In this document: positions 1 through 11,239 of the stretch, piece after piece | How positions within the stretch are numbered: the stretch's first letter is position 1 | Layout: each line of letters starts with the position of its first letter | Notes under the pieces: model-generated | Databases searched by the model: none | Told to the model about the DNA's origin: nothing | What the model saw: only the letters and a program-made list of their open reading frames with translations | Assembly (NCBI RefSeq): GCF_050947875.1 | Contig: NC_134573.1 | Coordinates: forward strand, 52,750,115 to 52,814,114 | From: Dermacentor variabilis | Lineage: Eukaryota > Arthropoda > Arachnida > Ixodida > Ixodidae | Length of the DNA stretch: 64,000 nt | Reading direction: 5' to 3' | Position numbers and translations under genes: made by a program

Positions 1-640
1 AGTGTTCGAGAGTCCCTTTATCATCTGACAGAATAGGGTACTGTAAAATTTTAGATCTTTTCGTCCCTCTTTCTGCCAATTTGGCACTGATGCCAATTGA
101 GACGGCTCTATTATTATGCTGCGGCTTCGTCTAGATGCAGGTTGTGAAAACCAGTCAGCAGGGCTTACTTGTTCTCGCGTGCCGTTCACAACATCTTCAT
201 GTGCTTTTTTGAACGCTTACGATGTAACCCTCCCATTAACAGTATAATAAACAATGACACATGATGGAAATAGAATTCTTGCAAATCATTTAGCAGCGCA
301 TTTGTCTTCATGGGACGGAGATAGTTGCAAGTTCCTTTTATAGAGCTCGGCTCTTAATGGGCTCCTTCCTGCGGCAAGCGTCTGTGGCGGTGGCGTAACA
401 GTGCAAACGATTACAACAGCGAAATAATAAAGAGAGAACGCAGAGAGGCAGATGAAAGAAGCGGGCCGCGAACGGTGGAGACCAATGAGAGCGGTTCTTT
501 CAGTGACGTCCGCGTGGGAAACTGGTTTCATGCAGACCTTTAGAGCGCTCAATGCCTACATGCATCAGCTCTCAGCCGAACCGCTCGTTTTTTGCTATCG
601 TCTTCTCACGTAAGCTGTCACTCGCGCTTGTTTCGATTGT
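1..640. other. No gene recognised
   Basis: AT-balanced anonymous sequence. Short open frames occur on both strands, but none resembles a known family and I see no splice-site-bounded exon. Nothing else stands out. Confidence 0.5.
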
Positions 641-860
641 CATGATCTACGATTGTTTTGTAATGTAATTGTACGCTCGATGCAAATTGTGAACTCTTTC
701 TGGAAGCGACACGGCTCTAGCGGTTACACTGGAACGCTTGACGAGTCAAGTATAAAAGCCTATGTGCCTGAGCCGCCGATCAAATTTTTGACGAGCGTCC
801 ACTCTGCCTCCTGTCCCTCTCTAGTTATTTGCCTCAAAATATAGTGACATGAAAACAACC
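641..860 (+). promoter_or_regulatory. LTR-like core promoter remnant
   Basis: A consensus TATA box (TATAAAA at 751-757) lies in a GC-richer stretch that resembles the U3/R part of arthropod LTR elements: a short inverted motif just ahead of the TATA box (gacgagtc), then a pyrimidine-rich downstream region. I recall similar sequence from tick LTR retrotransposons, but no partner LTR is in the window, so this would be a solo LTR or a fragment. It could also be an unrelated cellular promoter. Confidence 0.3.
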
Positions 861-1744
861 ATAGAGCTACGCTCAAATTTCCATTATTGAGTATCGTAAT
901 CGGCGGTGAATTTCATTTTTTTAACTTTCTTCATACGACAAAAATATCGGCGGATCCTACGCACTGTGGGAGTAAGCAAAGCTTCGTATTCCCTTTGCTC
1001 TGATTGGCGACAATAACGGTGACGTTGGAGGCGAATAAACAATTTATTTCAGCCTTTAGTACAACAAGAGAGTGGCGAGTTGAAGTTGCATGTTATCTTG
1101 CGTGCACCACTGCTGTTTATCTGCGTAGTCTACAGAACACACAAGAGGACTTCTTAACTTGAGGCGTTGTTGTGTGTGATAGTTCATAATGTCTGAGAGG
1201 ACTGACCATTAACATTGCCTCACATTGCACATCGCATCGTGGCGGAAGTGTTAAATTATATTTGAAATATGGGGCTGTACGTACTTCCATTATATAATTG
1301 TATGTACGGGTGGTTACATTCGCGCCCTCCACCACGTTTCTCTAGGTAGCGAAGCCGCTCCGCTTCCGTGTGACGCGTCATTCGCGCCTAGGTCTCCTCA
1401 ACGCTGAGTGAAAGCTTTGGAAGCATATTTATGGCGATTCTTTACGTCCTTTTCCTGCCTACGTGATCAGCATGCTGTAGAGGCGACCTCTCCGAGCACT
1501 CTCTTGAGGTTATGAACAATAGTAATGTTTACATTATAACAGCCCAGCCAGCTACCTGCAGAACCCAGCACTTTTATTTTTGTCGCATAGGAAAATAAGC
1601 GCAGCATGTGTGGTACGCAGGAACTACGCATCCCGGCCCGCGATGCTTGGAGGTAAGCGGCATCTGGTAATGCAAGAAAAAACGCAGTAGCCCGCGCGAG
1701 CTCGACTAGGAGGGGAGCGAGGCGACCCAAAAGTGGACGTGGCT
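861..1744. other. No gene recognised
   Basis: Anonymous sequence. Short open frames on the minus strand (about 1117-1335 and 1467-1751) have no recognisable domain. The right edge abuts the broken RTE fragment, so part of this may be the site it inserted into or another unrecognised element. Confidence 0.45.
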
Positions 1745-2341
1745 TTTCCACGTCCTCTTTTGGCTATGCCGGTTGCGAAAGAAGGTATTCCTTATCCGCA
1801 TATTATTCTGTTCCGCAAACTCTACTGATAAATCTCCCCTGCTATTCCTAGTGCCTATGCCATATTCTCGCACTGCCTTGTCTCCAGCCTGCTTCTTGCC
1901 TACCTTGGCATTTAAGTCGCCCATCAGTATAGTGTATTTTGTTATCACTCTACCCATGGCCGATTCCACGTCTTCATGGAAGCTTTCGACTTCCTGGTCA
2001 TCATGACTGGATGTAGGGGCGTAGACCTGTACACCCTTCATTTTGTACCTCTCATTAAGTATCGCAACAAGGCCTGCCACCCTCTCGTTAATGCTGTAGA
2101 ATTCCTGTATGTTACCAGCTATATTCTTATTACTCAGGAATCGGACTCCTAGTTCTCGTCTCTCCGCTAGGCCCCTGTAGCACAGGACGTGCCCGCTTTT
2201 TAGCACTGTATATGCTTATTTTGGCCTCCTAACTTCCCTGAGCCCTATTGTATCCCATTTACTGCCCTCTAATTCCTCCAATAACACTGCTAGACTCGCC
2301 TCACTAGATAACGTTCTACCGTTAAACGTTACCAGGTTCAT
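1745..2341 (-). pseudogene. RTE-type LINE endonuclease fragment, copy 1
   Basis: This is the N-terminal half of an apurinic-like endonuclease (EEP fold) of the RTE/BovB type, often annotated in animal genomes as craniofacial development protein 2-like. The minus-strand frame opens with ATG at 2341 and reads through motifs typical of the family: NLVTFNGRTL near the start, SGHVLCYRGL, a VYAPTSSHDD segment, and the metal-binding MGDLNAKVG. One in-frame stop lies about 42 codons in, just before the SGHVLCYRG motif. The frame stops matching RTE near 1750, after RTWKS, so the catalytic C-terminus and the whole reverse transcriptase are missing. In a living element the protein nicks target DNA to prime reverse transcription. 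This copy is dead. Confidence 0.8.
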
Positions 2342-2384
2342 ATTCCGTTACCAGGTCCGGAGCCTGGGATTCTTAGCACCTTCT

Positions 2385-2580
2385 GCTGCGTTGGAGGTCT
2401 GACCACCGCCGTGGTCAGTTGCTTCGCAGCTGCTGGCGACTGAGGGCCGCGGTTTGATTGTTGTGTTCATATAGGAGGTTCGGACCAATTACTGCACCAG
2501 GGTGGCCAATACTGCTCTGGTGAGGGAGTGCGTTACCGGTTCTGGTCACTGAGATCAGGCCACACTCCAGGCCTTTTTAT
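2385..2580 (-). mobile_element. RTE LINE 5' untranslated region, copy 1
   Basis: Sequence just upstream of the endonuclease ATG on the minus strand. It is clearly related to 3285-3460, which sits in the same place relative to the second endonuclease copy: both share the ttcttagcacc start and a cgcagctgctgg-gactgagggc core at about the same spacing. This marks it as the 5' leader of one RTE family. Confidence 0.6.
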
Positions 2581-2624
2581 GCAATTTTATCAACACACGG
2601 ATTTTTTTTAATCCGGTGGAAAAT

Positions 2625-2697
2625 TGCGCGGCACAGGGATTCGAGCCACTGACCTCTTGCACGTGAGGCAGATGTTCTACCTCTACACCACCGCTGC
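2625..2697 (-). repeat. tRNA-like sequence (SINE head or tRNA-derived promoter)
   Basis: On the minus strand about 73 bases have the layout of a tRNA. There is an A-box-like TGGTGTAGAGG, a seven-base anticodon loop with CAC in the anticodon position flanked by a short CTGC/GCAAG stem, and a near-consensus B box GGCTCGAATCCC. The T stem and acceptor stem have mismatches, and no clean seven-pair acceptor forms, so a functional tRNA-Val gene is unlikely. It sits directly upstream of the RTE leader and is followed by a hairpin-like cacggatt-T(n)-aatccggtg stretch. A tRNA-derived SINE, such as the Ruka type described in ticks, or a tRNA-headed LINE leader both fit. Confidence 0.55.
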
Positions 2698-2699
2698 AG

Positions 2700-3200
2700 G
2701 TATTCGTTATTACCTGCTTATTACTTTCTGCAAATTCTGCCAAAATATCTCCTGTAGTGTTTCTTCAATAGATGCCGTAGTTGGTAATTGCTTGTTCACC
2801 ACCCTGCTCTTCCCCCATTTTCGCATTAAAATCGCCTATGACTATGGTACACTGAGTTTGCACTTTCCTCATAGCTAATTCAACATCTTCAGAAAACTTA
2901 TATTTTATCAGCATCGTGGCATAAGGTCTGAGCGTAGGCTAATATAACCTTCATTCTATAACTCCTATTTTGTTTCATTACGATTACTGCTGCCCCCTCA
3001 TTGATGCTCTGGAGTTTGTAAATGTGGCCTGCTATGTCGTTATGAACTAAGAATTCTAGCCCATATTGCTTCTTATCTAGGAGTCCTCTATAGCAGATGA
3101 TGTGGCCGTTAGTCAGCAGTGTATAAGCCTCGCCATTTATTCTAACCTCACTAAGGCCAATGATATCCGAAAGAATGCCTTATAGTTCCTCAAAGCGTTC
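2700..3200 (-). pseudogene. RTE-type LINE endonuclease fragment, copy 2
   Basis: A second, more divergent RTE endonuclease N-terminal region lies head-to-tail behind copy 1 on the minus strand. Recognisable pieces include GLSEVRINGEA, NGHIICYRGLLDKKQYG, LEFLVHNDIAGHI and the terminal AEFAESNKQVITNT. They are broken by stops and frameshifts, notably around 2870-2930 before the metal-binding region. It ends abruptly at about 2700, where the tRNA-like head of copy 1 begins, which suggests copy 1 inserted into or truncated copy 2. No reverse transcriptase follows. Confidence 0.7.
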
Positions 3201-3284
3201 TGCTAAGCTATCTTCACTCGAGAGGCTTCGTGTTTTGTCAGGGTTAGTTTCCAGTGGTGGGCTGTGCAGGTCCAAATATTCTTA

Positions 3285-3460
3285 GCACCCTCTAGTGGGT
3301 TATTGCACGGATTTTACTGCCTTGGTCAGGTGCTCCGCAGCTGCTGGGGACTGAGGGCCCTTGGTTGGTTGAAGGAGTTCTGAGGGAAGTAGTGTCCGAA
3401 CACAGTACAGAGAGGCAAATTCCTGTTCTAGTGAGCGAGTGTTTTTGTTGAAGCTTCGCT
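3285..3460 (-). mobile_element. RTE LINE 5' untranslated region, copy 2
   Basis: Homologue of the leader at 2385-2580 (see shared cores there), placed just upstream of endonuclease copy 2. It fixes the orientation and 5' end of the second RTE copy near 3460. Confidence 0.55.
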
Positions 3461-3469
3461 GGAGTTTCT

Positions 3470-4817
3470 AATTTGGTTGAACCTTAGTTAGTACAGCCCC
3501 ACTGGGTCTCGACATTTCTTGACGGTGTAAGACGCCACTGCAAGCCTGGAGGCTACAATATTTGTCAAATAAGGCTATATAATATCGAAATATGTGACTC
3601 GTCCAACAACACCGGGATCTGAAGACATTCAGGAAAATATGACTGTCTTCGAAAGACCGCCCGCTCATACATGAAATAAGGATGAGTAACGAAGTGTTGT
3701 TAACCTATTACTAAATTTACGCCGCTGCACATGGAACAGAGCTCCAGATATGTGCTGTAATCTGCGTTGTACCAGAGATACATACTGCAGAAGATCGCTG
3801 CAATTTGCGCGAGCGCTTTTCTTGAATAATGTACCTACTAAACTGAAAAGTAACACTAAGTTTCAATTTTGTTCTAAGATTGTGTGTTAAATTATCAAAT
3901 AGAGCCGCGTTTATGAAATAGTATCACATAAGCTTCCATAAGTGTTTGCAATTTAGTATACTTTTGTGGCGTTGTTTCCCTGTTTCCATGTGAAACTACT
4001 GTTTATTGTAAATTTATATAGCTTTGATTATATCTTGGAACCAAATAGCAGGCGGAATTATGTTAAATTAGGTTGCAAAGCTGACAAGACTGTGGATAAA
4101 CTTCAAACTTATGAGGTGGTGTGTGATTATTGGATTACTTGATATAGTATGTTGGGTTATTGCGCTGCTGTTGCAGCCTCTAATACAGCGCCACTTCCTC
4201 CTCCATTGGGGTTGAAAAACTAGAGCTGTAAATATGGATGTGTTCCTTAAATATTTTTTCATACTTAATTTGAAATCATAGGGCCACAAACTTCTTGCAG
4301 CACCTTAATCAGGTTCTTGAAATATGAAATTTGTGACACAGTGTATTTTGCCGCAGTCACAATGTGTTGCGTAATGCGATATGTGATCAATTTCAAGCTA
4401 TCTACTTACTGTTTTCGCAGGCACGTGAAGATTATTGGCATCCTTTTGCCTTTCGATCAAAGGAACCCCACTAATAACCGACTATCATGTATATCCTCCG
4501 CTGTGAGGAATTGTACCGAAAGTGGAAATCAGGCATCACTGGTGAATACCTTTCTTTCTACTGCACGAAGGGCGTTAATATGCGTCTAGTGTACCTCGAT
4601 ATCACAATCCATCCAATCTCGTCCTGTTCATCAAGCATACTAGAGAATGGAGCTGATAACGATTTGCAGTAAAGCTGTGTGTTTCTCCGGCCCTGGTCGA
4701 TGTCTGTCCGGCTGCGCATCGCTGCTACGCGAAACAAATGTCGTCTTTAGTTTCTTCCGAATGCTTTGTAGCTCGCAATATATTATAGTTACCTACCTAA
4801 AAATTATACTGAATTTG
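3470..4817. other. No gene recognised
   Basis: AT-rich anonymous DNA. Minus-strand open stretches at 3468-3668 and 3665-3856 and plus-strand ones at 4317-4874 have no family resemblance I can support. Confidence 0.45.
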
Positions 4818-4823
4818 GACGCG

Positions 4824-5132
4824 AAGATGACTCTATCATTACGCCGAGTTTCATTTTTTATCTTAATTACTTAGTTCACAGTGAAGTTGTAAACATTGGA
4901 GAATCCCCCTCCGCTGCCAATACACAGCCGTCTACGGAAGAAGTATGGTTCCAGAAAACGGCTGTAAGTCTCGTTTGTTTTTTTTTTTCAAAACTATCCC
5001 GAACGAAATTAGATGAGAATTTTTCGCTAAGATGACTCTAACATTCCGCTGAGTTTCATCAACTTTTCTTATTTACGTAACCCACAGGGAAGTTGTAAAT
5101 ATGGTAGAATTCCCGTGTACTGCCAATACATG
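4824..5132 (+). repeat. Diverged direct repeat, two copies about 205 bp apart
   Basis: The segment 4824-4926 recurs at 5029-5132 with scattered substitutions and small indels. Shared blocks are aagatgactct, gagtttcat, gggaagttgtaaa or gtgaagttgtaaa, and ctgccaatacaca or ctgccaatacatg. The spacer holds a T(10+) run. It is an old tandem duplication of unknown origin with no coding frame. Confidence 0.65.
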
Positions 5133-6240
5133 GGCTGCTACGGTAGGAAGACGGTCGGCCCCATGCTCGTGCGCTAGAATAAATCTCTACTACTTCCAAG
5201 TTTCATCCAGCTAATTAAGTAGGAAGAATGCTCAATTACAAATTAGAAACATACGTGTTTTATTTCGTGCACTCATTTGACTGCACCCCGGTTGACGCCT
5301 TTAGTCGCTCGCGTGGACGCTAATCCTACGTCCTATACACAATGTTGCCAGCAGTGGGCGTGGTGTTTTGTGGTTACGTCATAATCGCCCAAGCGGCCTT
5401 ATTATAATAATATGAGTAGCAATAAAAATATAATTATTAATAATACCTATATATACAAAGATGCGTTCTTTGAGGTAAAACACACCAGAGCTTCGCTGCT
5501 GCTCCTCCTTCTCAGAGTGCTAGGGCTGATGAATTTTCTTGAACTGAATGCCATCCCATGACAACATGTAACCTACCCTTTATGTAAGCTAATTAGAGGA
5601 TGACGTGATGATATTCCTAGTATAGGTGGACCGAGCAGTTCAAGATAGGTTATTCACACAACACCTAGCAAAGAATAATTGCCTAATATTCATCAGGTCT
5701 AAAAAACCTCTGGTAGCGAAAGCATTTTTTCGTTGCTAAAGTAAAGCTCCACTTTACATCAGTATACTCGCATTATCAAGAGTTTCGCAATCTCCTGAGC
5801 GCAGCGAACAGCCAAAGAATTTCCTAGTGATGGCGGCGTGCAATTCACACTCCATATATATTTTTGTTTATTTATGTGCTTAACTATTTATTCATTTGAT
5901 TATTTATTTTTTAGTACAACTATGTCAGCCAAAGCAGAAGAAGATAACAGGGAAGCAGGCTTGAATATCAGGTAAAGCTGTGCGATTTGGTAAAGTGAAA
6001 GGTAGAAAAAATATCAATTCAGCACTCAAGAACTATCCAGACCAAATCACTAGACTTGAACTGAATTGTCACCAAAGATAGTCACAACAACACTAATATA
6101 TACGTATACAAGTCGATTGCGCTCAAGGAACAGTTTTGCTACCCACAAAAACAAGAAAGAATATTCTAGAATATGAGCACGGAACTTCACAAAGCAGAAA
6201 GAAAGCGCCATCAAAGGCTTCATATTACAAATATGGAATC
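5133..6240. other. No gene recognised
   Basis: AT-rich DNA with short tattta-type low-complexity runs (about 5400-5460 and 5860-5920). No domain, tRNA or terminal repeat seen. Confidence 0.45.
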
Positions 6241-6244
6241 AACC

Positions 6245-7015
6245 CAGACGTATACTACAGGTACGTATGTACAGTGACAATAATGGATATGCATTAGAGC
6301 ACAGCGATAGCGCCATTCATTATGACCTTTTCGTGCTGCACAGAGGAGGCAGCGGCCACAGCGCTGACTCTTCGAGATGCAGAGGCAAAAGAACAATCTG
6401 CAATGGTCTTGACGGACTCCCAGGCAGCATGCCATTCATTCATGACAGTTACCATCGCACACAAAATTTACAGAATGCCAGGAAGCACCGTAAAATGGCA
6501 CCACGCAATAATGTGCTACCCGATGCATTCTGGACACGAGAGAAACGAGAGGGCGGACCGAATAACTCGAGGAATAAGCATACGAGCACCGGCCAGGCCT
6601 TTTGAAGCACCCCTTAGCCACGCACGACATCCCCGAAAACTGAACAGAGAAAAAATATAGCCGCCCGCACCCCGATGTCACGGTAGGACAGGACAGGCAC
6701 TGGTACCGCATACAAACGCATGTACACTCCTCCAAATGCTTAGTAAGGTACACCATGCATTCTTCTGGGACACCTGTCATTGGTAAGTGCAGCGGCCTAC
6801 TCTTCCCCACGTCACGTGGACGGGTAAAGTAGGTCTTTCAAATTCCAATTCGTGCTTTAGGGCGCAAATACCGAGTAAGAGGCAGTGCCTGGTTTGGCTT
6901 GCTAGCGAAGATCTAGAGAGCCAATGACCTCTTCTTGATCAAACCCAGTGAACTACAGAGACCAGTAAAGCCCCGGACTGAGGAGCCCACCCACCGCCTA
7001 GAAATAATAAAATAA
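6245..7015 (+). pseudogene. I-like LINE RNase H domain and 3' end, degenerate
   Basis: Two overlapping plus-strand frames (6267-6605 and 6322-6660) together hold the remains of a LINE RNase H domain. There is an alanine-rich helix with an AEAKEQSAM segment, the metal-site motif LTDSQAA, and the C-terminal HSGHERNERADRITRG, which matches the usual His/Asp end of RNase H. After 6660 a pro-rich zinc-knuckle-like tail is smeared over several frames. The element ends near 7015 in an AT-rich aaataataaaataatgg tail. Such RNase H domains occur in I-clade-like LINEs. This copy is 5'-truncated, since no reverse transcriptase precedes it, and it has at least one frameshift. Related tails lie at 34.6-35.5 kb (minus) and 50.7-51.2 kb (plus). 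Confidence 0.65.
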
Positions 7016-7875
7016 TGGTAATACTACTGCGTGAACTGAAATGTCAGCAAAGGTAGTCAAAACACAAAATAGATACACAACAATCGATCGAATTGCAAGA
7101 AGCTCCTCGTTAAGCGTTTTTAATTTTCCCTGTTATTCTCTATTAGCCTCAACACTAGTTAATGAGGAAGGTGTTTTAGGCCCAAACTCGGAGCCCCTAG
7201 ATTACTCGAGTACAGGGTGGCTGCCAGAATGCAGAGCCCTGGTCTCGTAAAGAGACTAAAGAGCTGGTTTATTCAAATGCTAAGGCGCATGTTGGGGTCC
7301 CGCCTTAACTTCCACTGCCCTTCATACCACCGTATAATGACTCATAAAACCCTCAGTTGCAGAGAGAGTCACAGACCAACCAATTAAACATTGGAATTCA
7401 GACCTTTGCATCTTATAGCGCCAAAATTTTTGTAATGGACACGGCATTAGTCACAACAGCGACACAATCTAAAACACCCAAGAGGAGAAATTCACTGAAA
7501 AACACGTGTCCTCTCAAACTTCCCTAGACGCCGAGCATTCGCCTTAATATCCTCCGGCACCGGAGGTTAAGCTCGAGCTCGAATCTGTAACCATAAATTT
7601 CCCGCGTCATTCCCTTTTGTCTACGCATAACACTAGGGGCTAAACATTTTCTGCAACGCACCGGCAATATAGAGTATGTGGAGTTGCTTTTGCTGGTGTT
7701 TTGGGACCCAAGTTATGCAAGCGCTGAAATGCCCAGGACGATATCTCACTCTGCTGTATCAGCTGAATTTGAATGCCATCGTATATTCTTTCGAATGAAG
7801 GACGCGCGTTGGCTGCCTGAAGACACCGCGCGCAGACATTGCTCACGTCGAATAAAATGCGCCTTAGTTATTGGC
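7016..7875. other. No gene recognised
   Basis: Anonymous sequence. Short frames at 7041-7250 and 7640-7846 lack recognisable features. Confidence 0.45.
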
Positions 7876-7876
7876 A

Positions 7877-8440
7877 CCGTAAAACAACCACCGCACGCCT
7901 CCTACAGAACAAAAGGAAAGACGGTTCGAGTGCAATGTGAAGTGTTCGCGGAGACAGGCGTGAGAAGGAAGAGGGTGTAGTTGAAGCCACCGCTACCGCT
8001 AGGTATCGCCATGCTTCCCAGATGTCACCTTGACATTCTAGGCCGCCACTGTACCTTGCGTGCATGCTTATTAAAAGTAATTGTATGGTAATTGTGCAAT
8101 GCGTTCTACGGCCGCCATGTTTTAGTGCCGTTCCTTGGCATTCATGACCGACTTTATAGTATTCTAGAGGAAAGGCAAATATTTGTACGTCCACTTATCC
8201 AGCCGCGATCAATGTGGGCTTTTGTTTGCGAACGCCATCTGGCCAAAGTTACAGTGCTCGAGACACTTACGCGACCAAGGTCCACAGCTGCTCGCGGTGG
8301 CCAAGTTTTTTTAGTGCTGGCATGGCAGCTATCTGTGAATCGCCCATGTTGTCAATACCCATGGCTAGATGATGATATATGGTGTTTTGTGGCAGAATGG
8401 CCAGACATGGCCAAAGAGCACCAGCCACGGCTTCTTAAGG
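7877..8440 (+). repeat. Unclassified dispersed repeat, copy 1
   Basis: About 560 bp align in the same orientation with 32393-32955. Shared landmarks, in order: a purine-rich acaaaag block, ttgaagccaccgctaccgcta, gcttcccagatg, ttgacattct, acggccgcc, cgccatctggcc or cgccatcgggcc, gctcg(a/g)gacat or gctcgagacac, ggtggcc(a/g)agttt, cacccatgt or cgcccatgt with gt(c/t)(a/g)ata. It is divergent (many substitutions and indels), so both copies are old. The 140-codon frame at 8092-8514 is not shared as a frame and is probably chance. No terminal repeats or polymerase were seen, so the class is unknown. Confidence 0.6.
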
Positions 8441-10179
8441 TCATTTTTGCAGCAGGTGTACTGGCTTTTTGCAGGAGGTGTTTGGCCTGCGGGCTCGTGC
8501 GTAAACAAAAGTGAACGACACGGGTAATTTATGATTACACGCGCGACCTAGAGTTCGGATCCGGTACCACAGGACATTAAACCCAATACTCGGTCTCTAA
8601 CTTAAGGAACAGTGAGATGACACCTCTCTTTCTGAGAGCCTATCCCCTTGTGTGTTGTAGACTTTGTCAGTGTTTCGACCAATGCTATATCCGTCACGAA
8701 GTGTTGGTGCTATTGGTTGCAATGGTATGAACCCGCATATGTGATTGACTAGTTTGTGAATATTTGTGCAATGGGGGGTTTAAAGAGTCATGTTATGGTT
8801 GTTTAGCAGAGCGGAGCTTCTAGCTTGGTTCAGGACAGGCGCCTTCGCCTTTGAATAAAGCGTCTGCCAGTCGGACAACGGCTCTTCCTTCTCCCTCCCA
8901 CCGTGCTCTCCAGTTATCGAGGGGTGCCGACGTGTGACCTTAAACACTTTCTTTCCTCAGCTAGTGTTGAAGATAGAAGAGGAAAAATGGGAGAATCAAT
9001 TAGTTCGTGTGATGGCCGGAAATAGCACCGCCCGCAACGAGGAATGCGTTGAAGTCTCGTGAAGCGGAACAGACGCTTGCTTCGTTTTGAACCTGCTGGT
9101 GCGCTGCGAGAAGCAGTAGTAGCATACAGTACGATCTTGTCATACAACTAATGTGATAGGCGTCAATGAACGCGGGCAGAGCCGAATAAATTGAATAAGC
9201 GACTGAGGAAGCGCTGCGGTGCGCTGCATGAGGAGCAAAGCAGCAAGGAACGCCGACGTGACAGAGCAGGTAACGCCTGGTGTGGTCCGGTGGATAATTT
9301 GGAGCACCGAAGAATTGCGTCATGACAAGCGTCGGCGACGAGACTGACGCAGCTACAACTGACAGCGGCTGTGCGCCGTATTCCGAGAACGAGAAGCTCA
9401 TTGCGTGCTATCTCGGAATCATTTTCACTTATTCCACTTGCGTTCAGGCGCACTAGGGGAGTTGGCGAATTCAGAGAGAAACGCATCGAAAGGTGACAGT
9501 GTGAGCGGATCTGATTTTACCCGCGAGTTCACGCAGAGGTAAAAGCAGTAAAGCTCCAGCTTGAGCTGGAGAAGAGGTGTCACGTTCGTCGTCAGAAGAG
9601 CCGGAGAACCGGAACCAGTACACCGTAATGGGACGGTGCGTCAAAGAGTTGAAGGCAACCCTTTCGCCTCATGCCCACTAAGGAGCCAATGATTACAGCC
9701 TGTTATGAGAACGCGGACGCTCCTTTTACGGCATCGCGTGTACCTGCCGAAATACAGGTCACGAATATATTAGTATTCTTGAGTAACAAAATGCGGTCAT
9801 GCGTTGCCAATCAATAGGAGGCTTGCGTAATGCCCCACTCAGACTTAAAATATTAAGAGTGCTGAATGCCTTCCAGATGCATCGAAGTTAGTAAGGCCGA
9901 CAGTTTCTCAAAATCAAAAGGGGAAGCAAATGGGTCTCAAAGCCAAGTGTGGCATGCTTAGAAACAATGCTCCCGTACTACCTTCAAATTAGAGAGTTGA
10001 TGTTTGAAAATCCTCGTGAATCACTCATTCTGATTGACTGAAGCAGTTATTGTCAAGTGACCTCAGCTCACTGGTCATCCAGCAGGAAATAAAGGGATAG
10101 ATCAAACGAAAGAATACAGCCGAATTGGCCGCAAATTTCGAAGAAAACCTGGTAATCTGCAGGAAGAGTATTCATAGTG
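8441..10179. other. No gene recognised; possible LTR end near 8.85 kb
   Basis: Mostly anonymous. At about 8830-8880 a polyadenylation signal (gaataaag) sits in a context resembling the R/U5 end of an LTR, followed by pyrimidine-rich sequence, but no matching second LTR or primer site was found. Minus-strand frames of 77-133 codons between 8914 and 9486 overlap one another and have no recognisable domain. Around 10050-10120 a short RNase H-like GHPAGNKG string could be chance. Confidence 0.35.
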
Positions 10180-10602
10180 GAACTCCATCAAGAAATCGTG
10201 ATTATGCGTTGTGAGCCAAACAACTCGCCCGGTCAAACTTCAGCCCTGATTTTGGTTTGTGTTGTGGATTTGGACAATCGCGCACCTTTCGAAGAGATTG
10301 TCAAATTCACATGGCACTGGTGCCAAAAACGCAGAAGTTTGGCTTGAAGCTAGGCAGAATGAGAGGTCATGTGACGTCGAAGCAACACCATCGTGATACA
10401 TTGCCATTTGAAAAAGCTCACTGTTAGGAGACTCAAGGATTAAGATTCTGGTGAGAGACAAACCCTGCGTTGGGGACACGGGCGCGGATATCATGCTTAT
10501 ACGAGTGAATAAAATATCCCCTCATATTTTGGGTCAAAGCGGCGTTCACCGGGCAGAGCGACTGGTGCTTTTGAAGAATGCGTTACTGCGCTCTTAATGA
10601 AT
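10180..10602 (+). pseudogene. LTR-retroelement gag zinc knuckle and aspartic protease remnant
   Basis: Two plus-strand pieces in order. At about 10240-10300 a degenerate CCHC zinc knuckle reads CCGFGQSRTFRRDC; the second Cys and the His of the consensus are replaced, while the FRRDC end is kept. At 10429-10602 a different reading of the same region gives GDSRIKILVRDKP followed by DTGADIMLI, the active-site motif of retropepsin-type aspartic proteases, and then about 30 more codons to a TAA. Knuckle and protease lie in the order expected for a gag-pol junction. No reverse transcriptase follows before the minus-strand gypsy element starts at 11068. It may belong with the integrase remnant at 15.77-16.65 kb, which has the same strand. 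Dead. Confidence 0.5.
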
Positions 10603-11067
10603 TTCCCTCTAGTTCTTGCATGCTATTCAAGGAACGCTACTCAGCGTATGTCATTGGTTTGGGCAGTTGCTTATTAGTTGACTACCAATGTGGTTGTAGC
10701 ATTCGCTCTGTCAGATTACGAATACCTTTGTAACTGCAGGCAAGATCTATTGAATATATTGAAGTGTAAGATCGAGGCATAGGCTGTATAACAAAGTACT
10801 TGTGACCGGAACAGTGTTTTCCGATTAGATAGCAACAACGAGTCACTGTATGCATTACCCTAACGCTACAGTTGTGCAGCATACATGGGAGGAACTACCA
10901 AGTAGTGACCATCATGCGGCTGACGCCGAGGGTGAGGCGAACCCTCGGGTGAGAAAATGAAGGCGAGAGGGAAGAGAACACACACACATTCCAACTGCAA
11001 GCGAATAATCCGCCATCAACTGAGGAGGAGCAGTTGGAAAGCGGGGTTCTGTAGGGGTAGATAACAT
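10603..11067. other. No gene recognised
   Basis: Spacer between the protease remnant and the left LTR. It contains a short ACACACAC run near 10980. I looked for reverse transcriptase motifs here and saw none. Confidence 0.45.
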
Positions 11068-11230
11068 TGTTACGTGTGGAAAGGCACAGACGAAAGAGGC
11101 TATTTACAGGCTATTTACACTGGAGCCAGGCAGCAAGGCTGACACTCGCTCACGCCAAGGGCACCGACCAACTTCATCGTCGTTCTCGCGGCGGCTCGTC
11201 TCTTGAGCATCGCTCGACGATATCGTAATA
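11068..11230 (-). repeat. 3' LTR of minus-strand gypsy element
   Basis: 163 bp direct repeat of 15589-15748. On the plus strand it begins TGTTACGTG and ends CGTAATA, so the two termini are imperfect inverted repeats of each other. It is unusually short for a gypsy LTR, and no TATA box is evident. Confidence 0.85.
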
Positions 11231-11239
11231 CTACCCCTC

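Noticed and set aside
2625..2697. Functional tRNA-Val (CAC) gene
   Set aside because: The acceptor and T stems pair poorly and the sequence is tied to mobile-element DNA; a tRNA-derived repeat fits better.
8914..9486. Several overlapping minus-strand frames of 77-133 codons
   Set aside because: They overlap in different phases, have no recognisable domain and no supporting splice or promoter signals.
10050..10120. LINE-type RNase H end (GHPAGNKG)
   Set aside because: Only a short string matches, with no catalytic Asp or Glu region around it; the adjacent zinc knuckle and protease suggest gag sequence instead.
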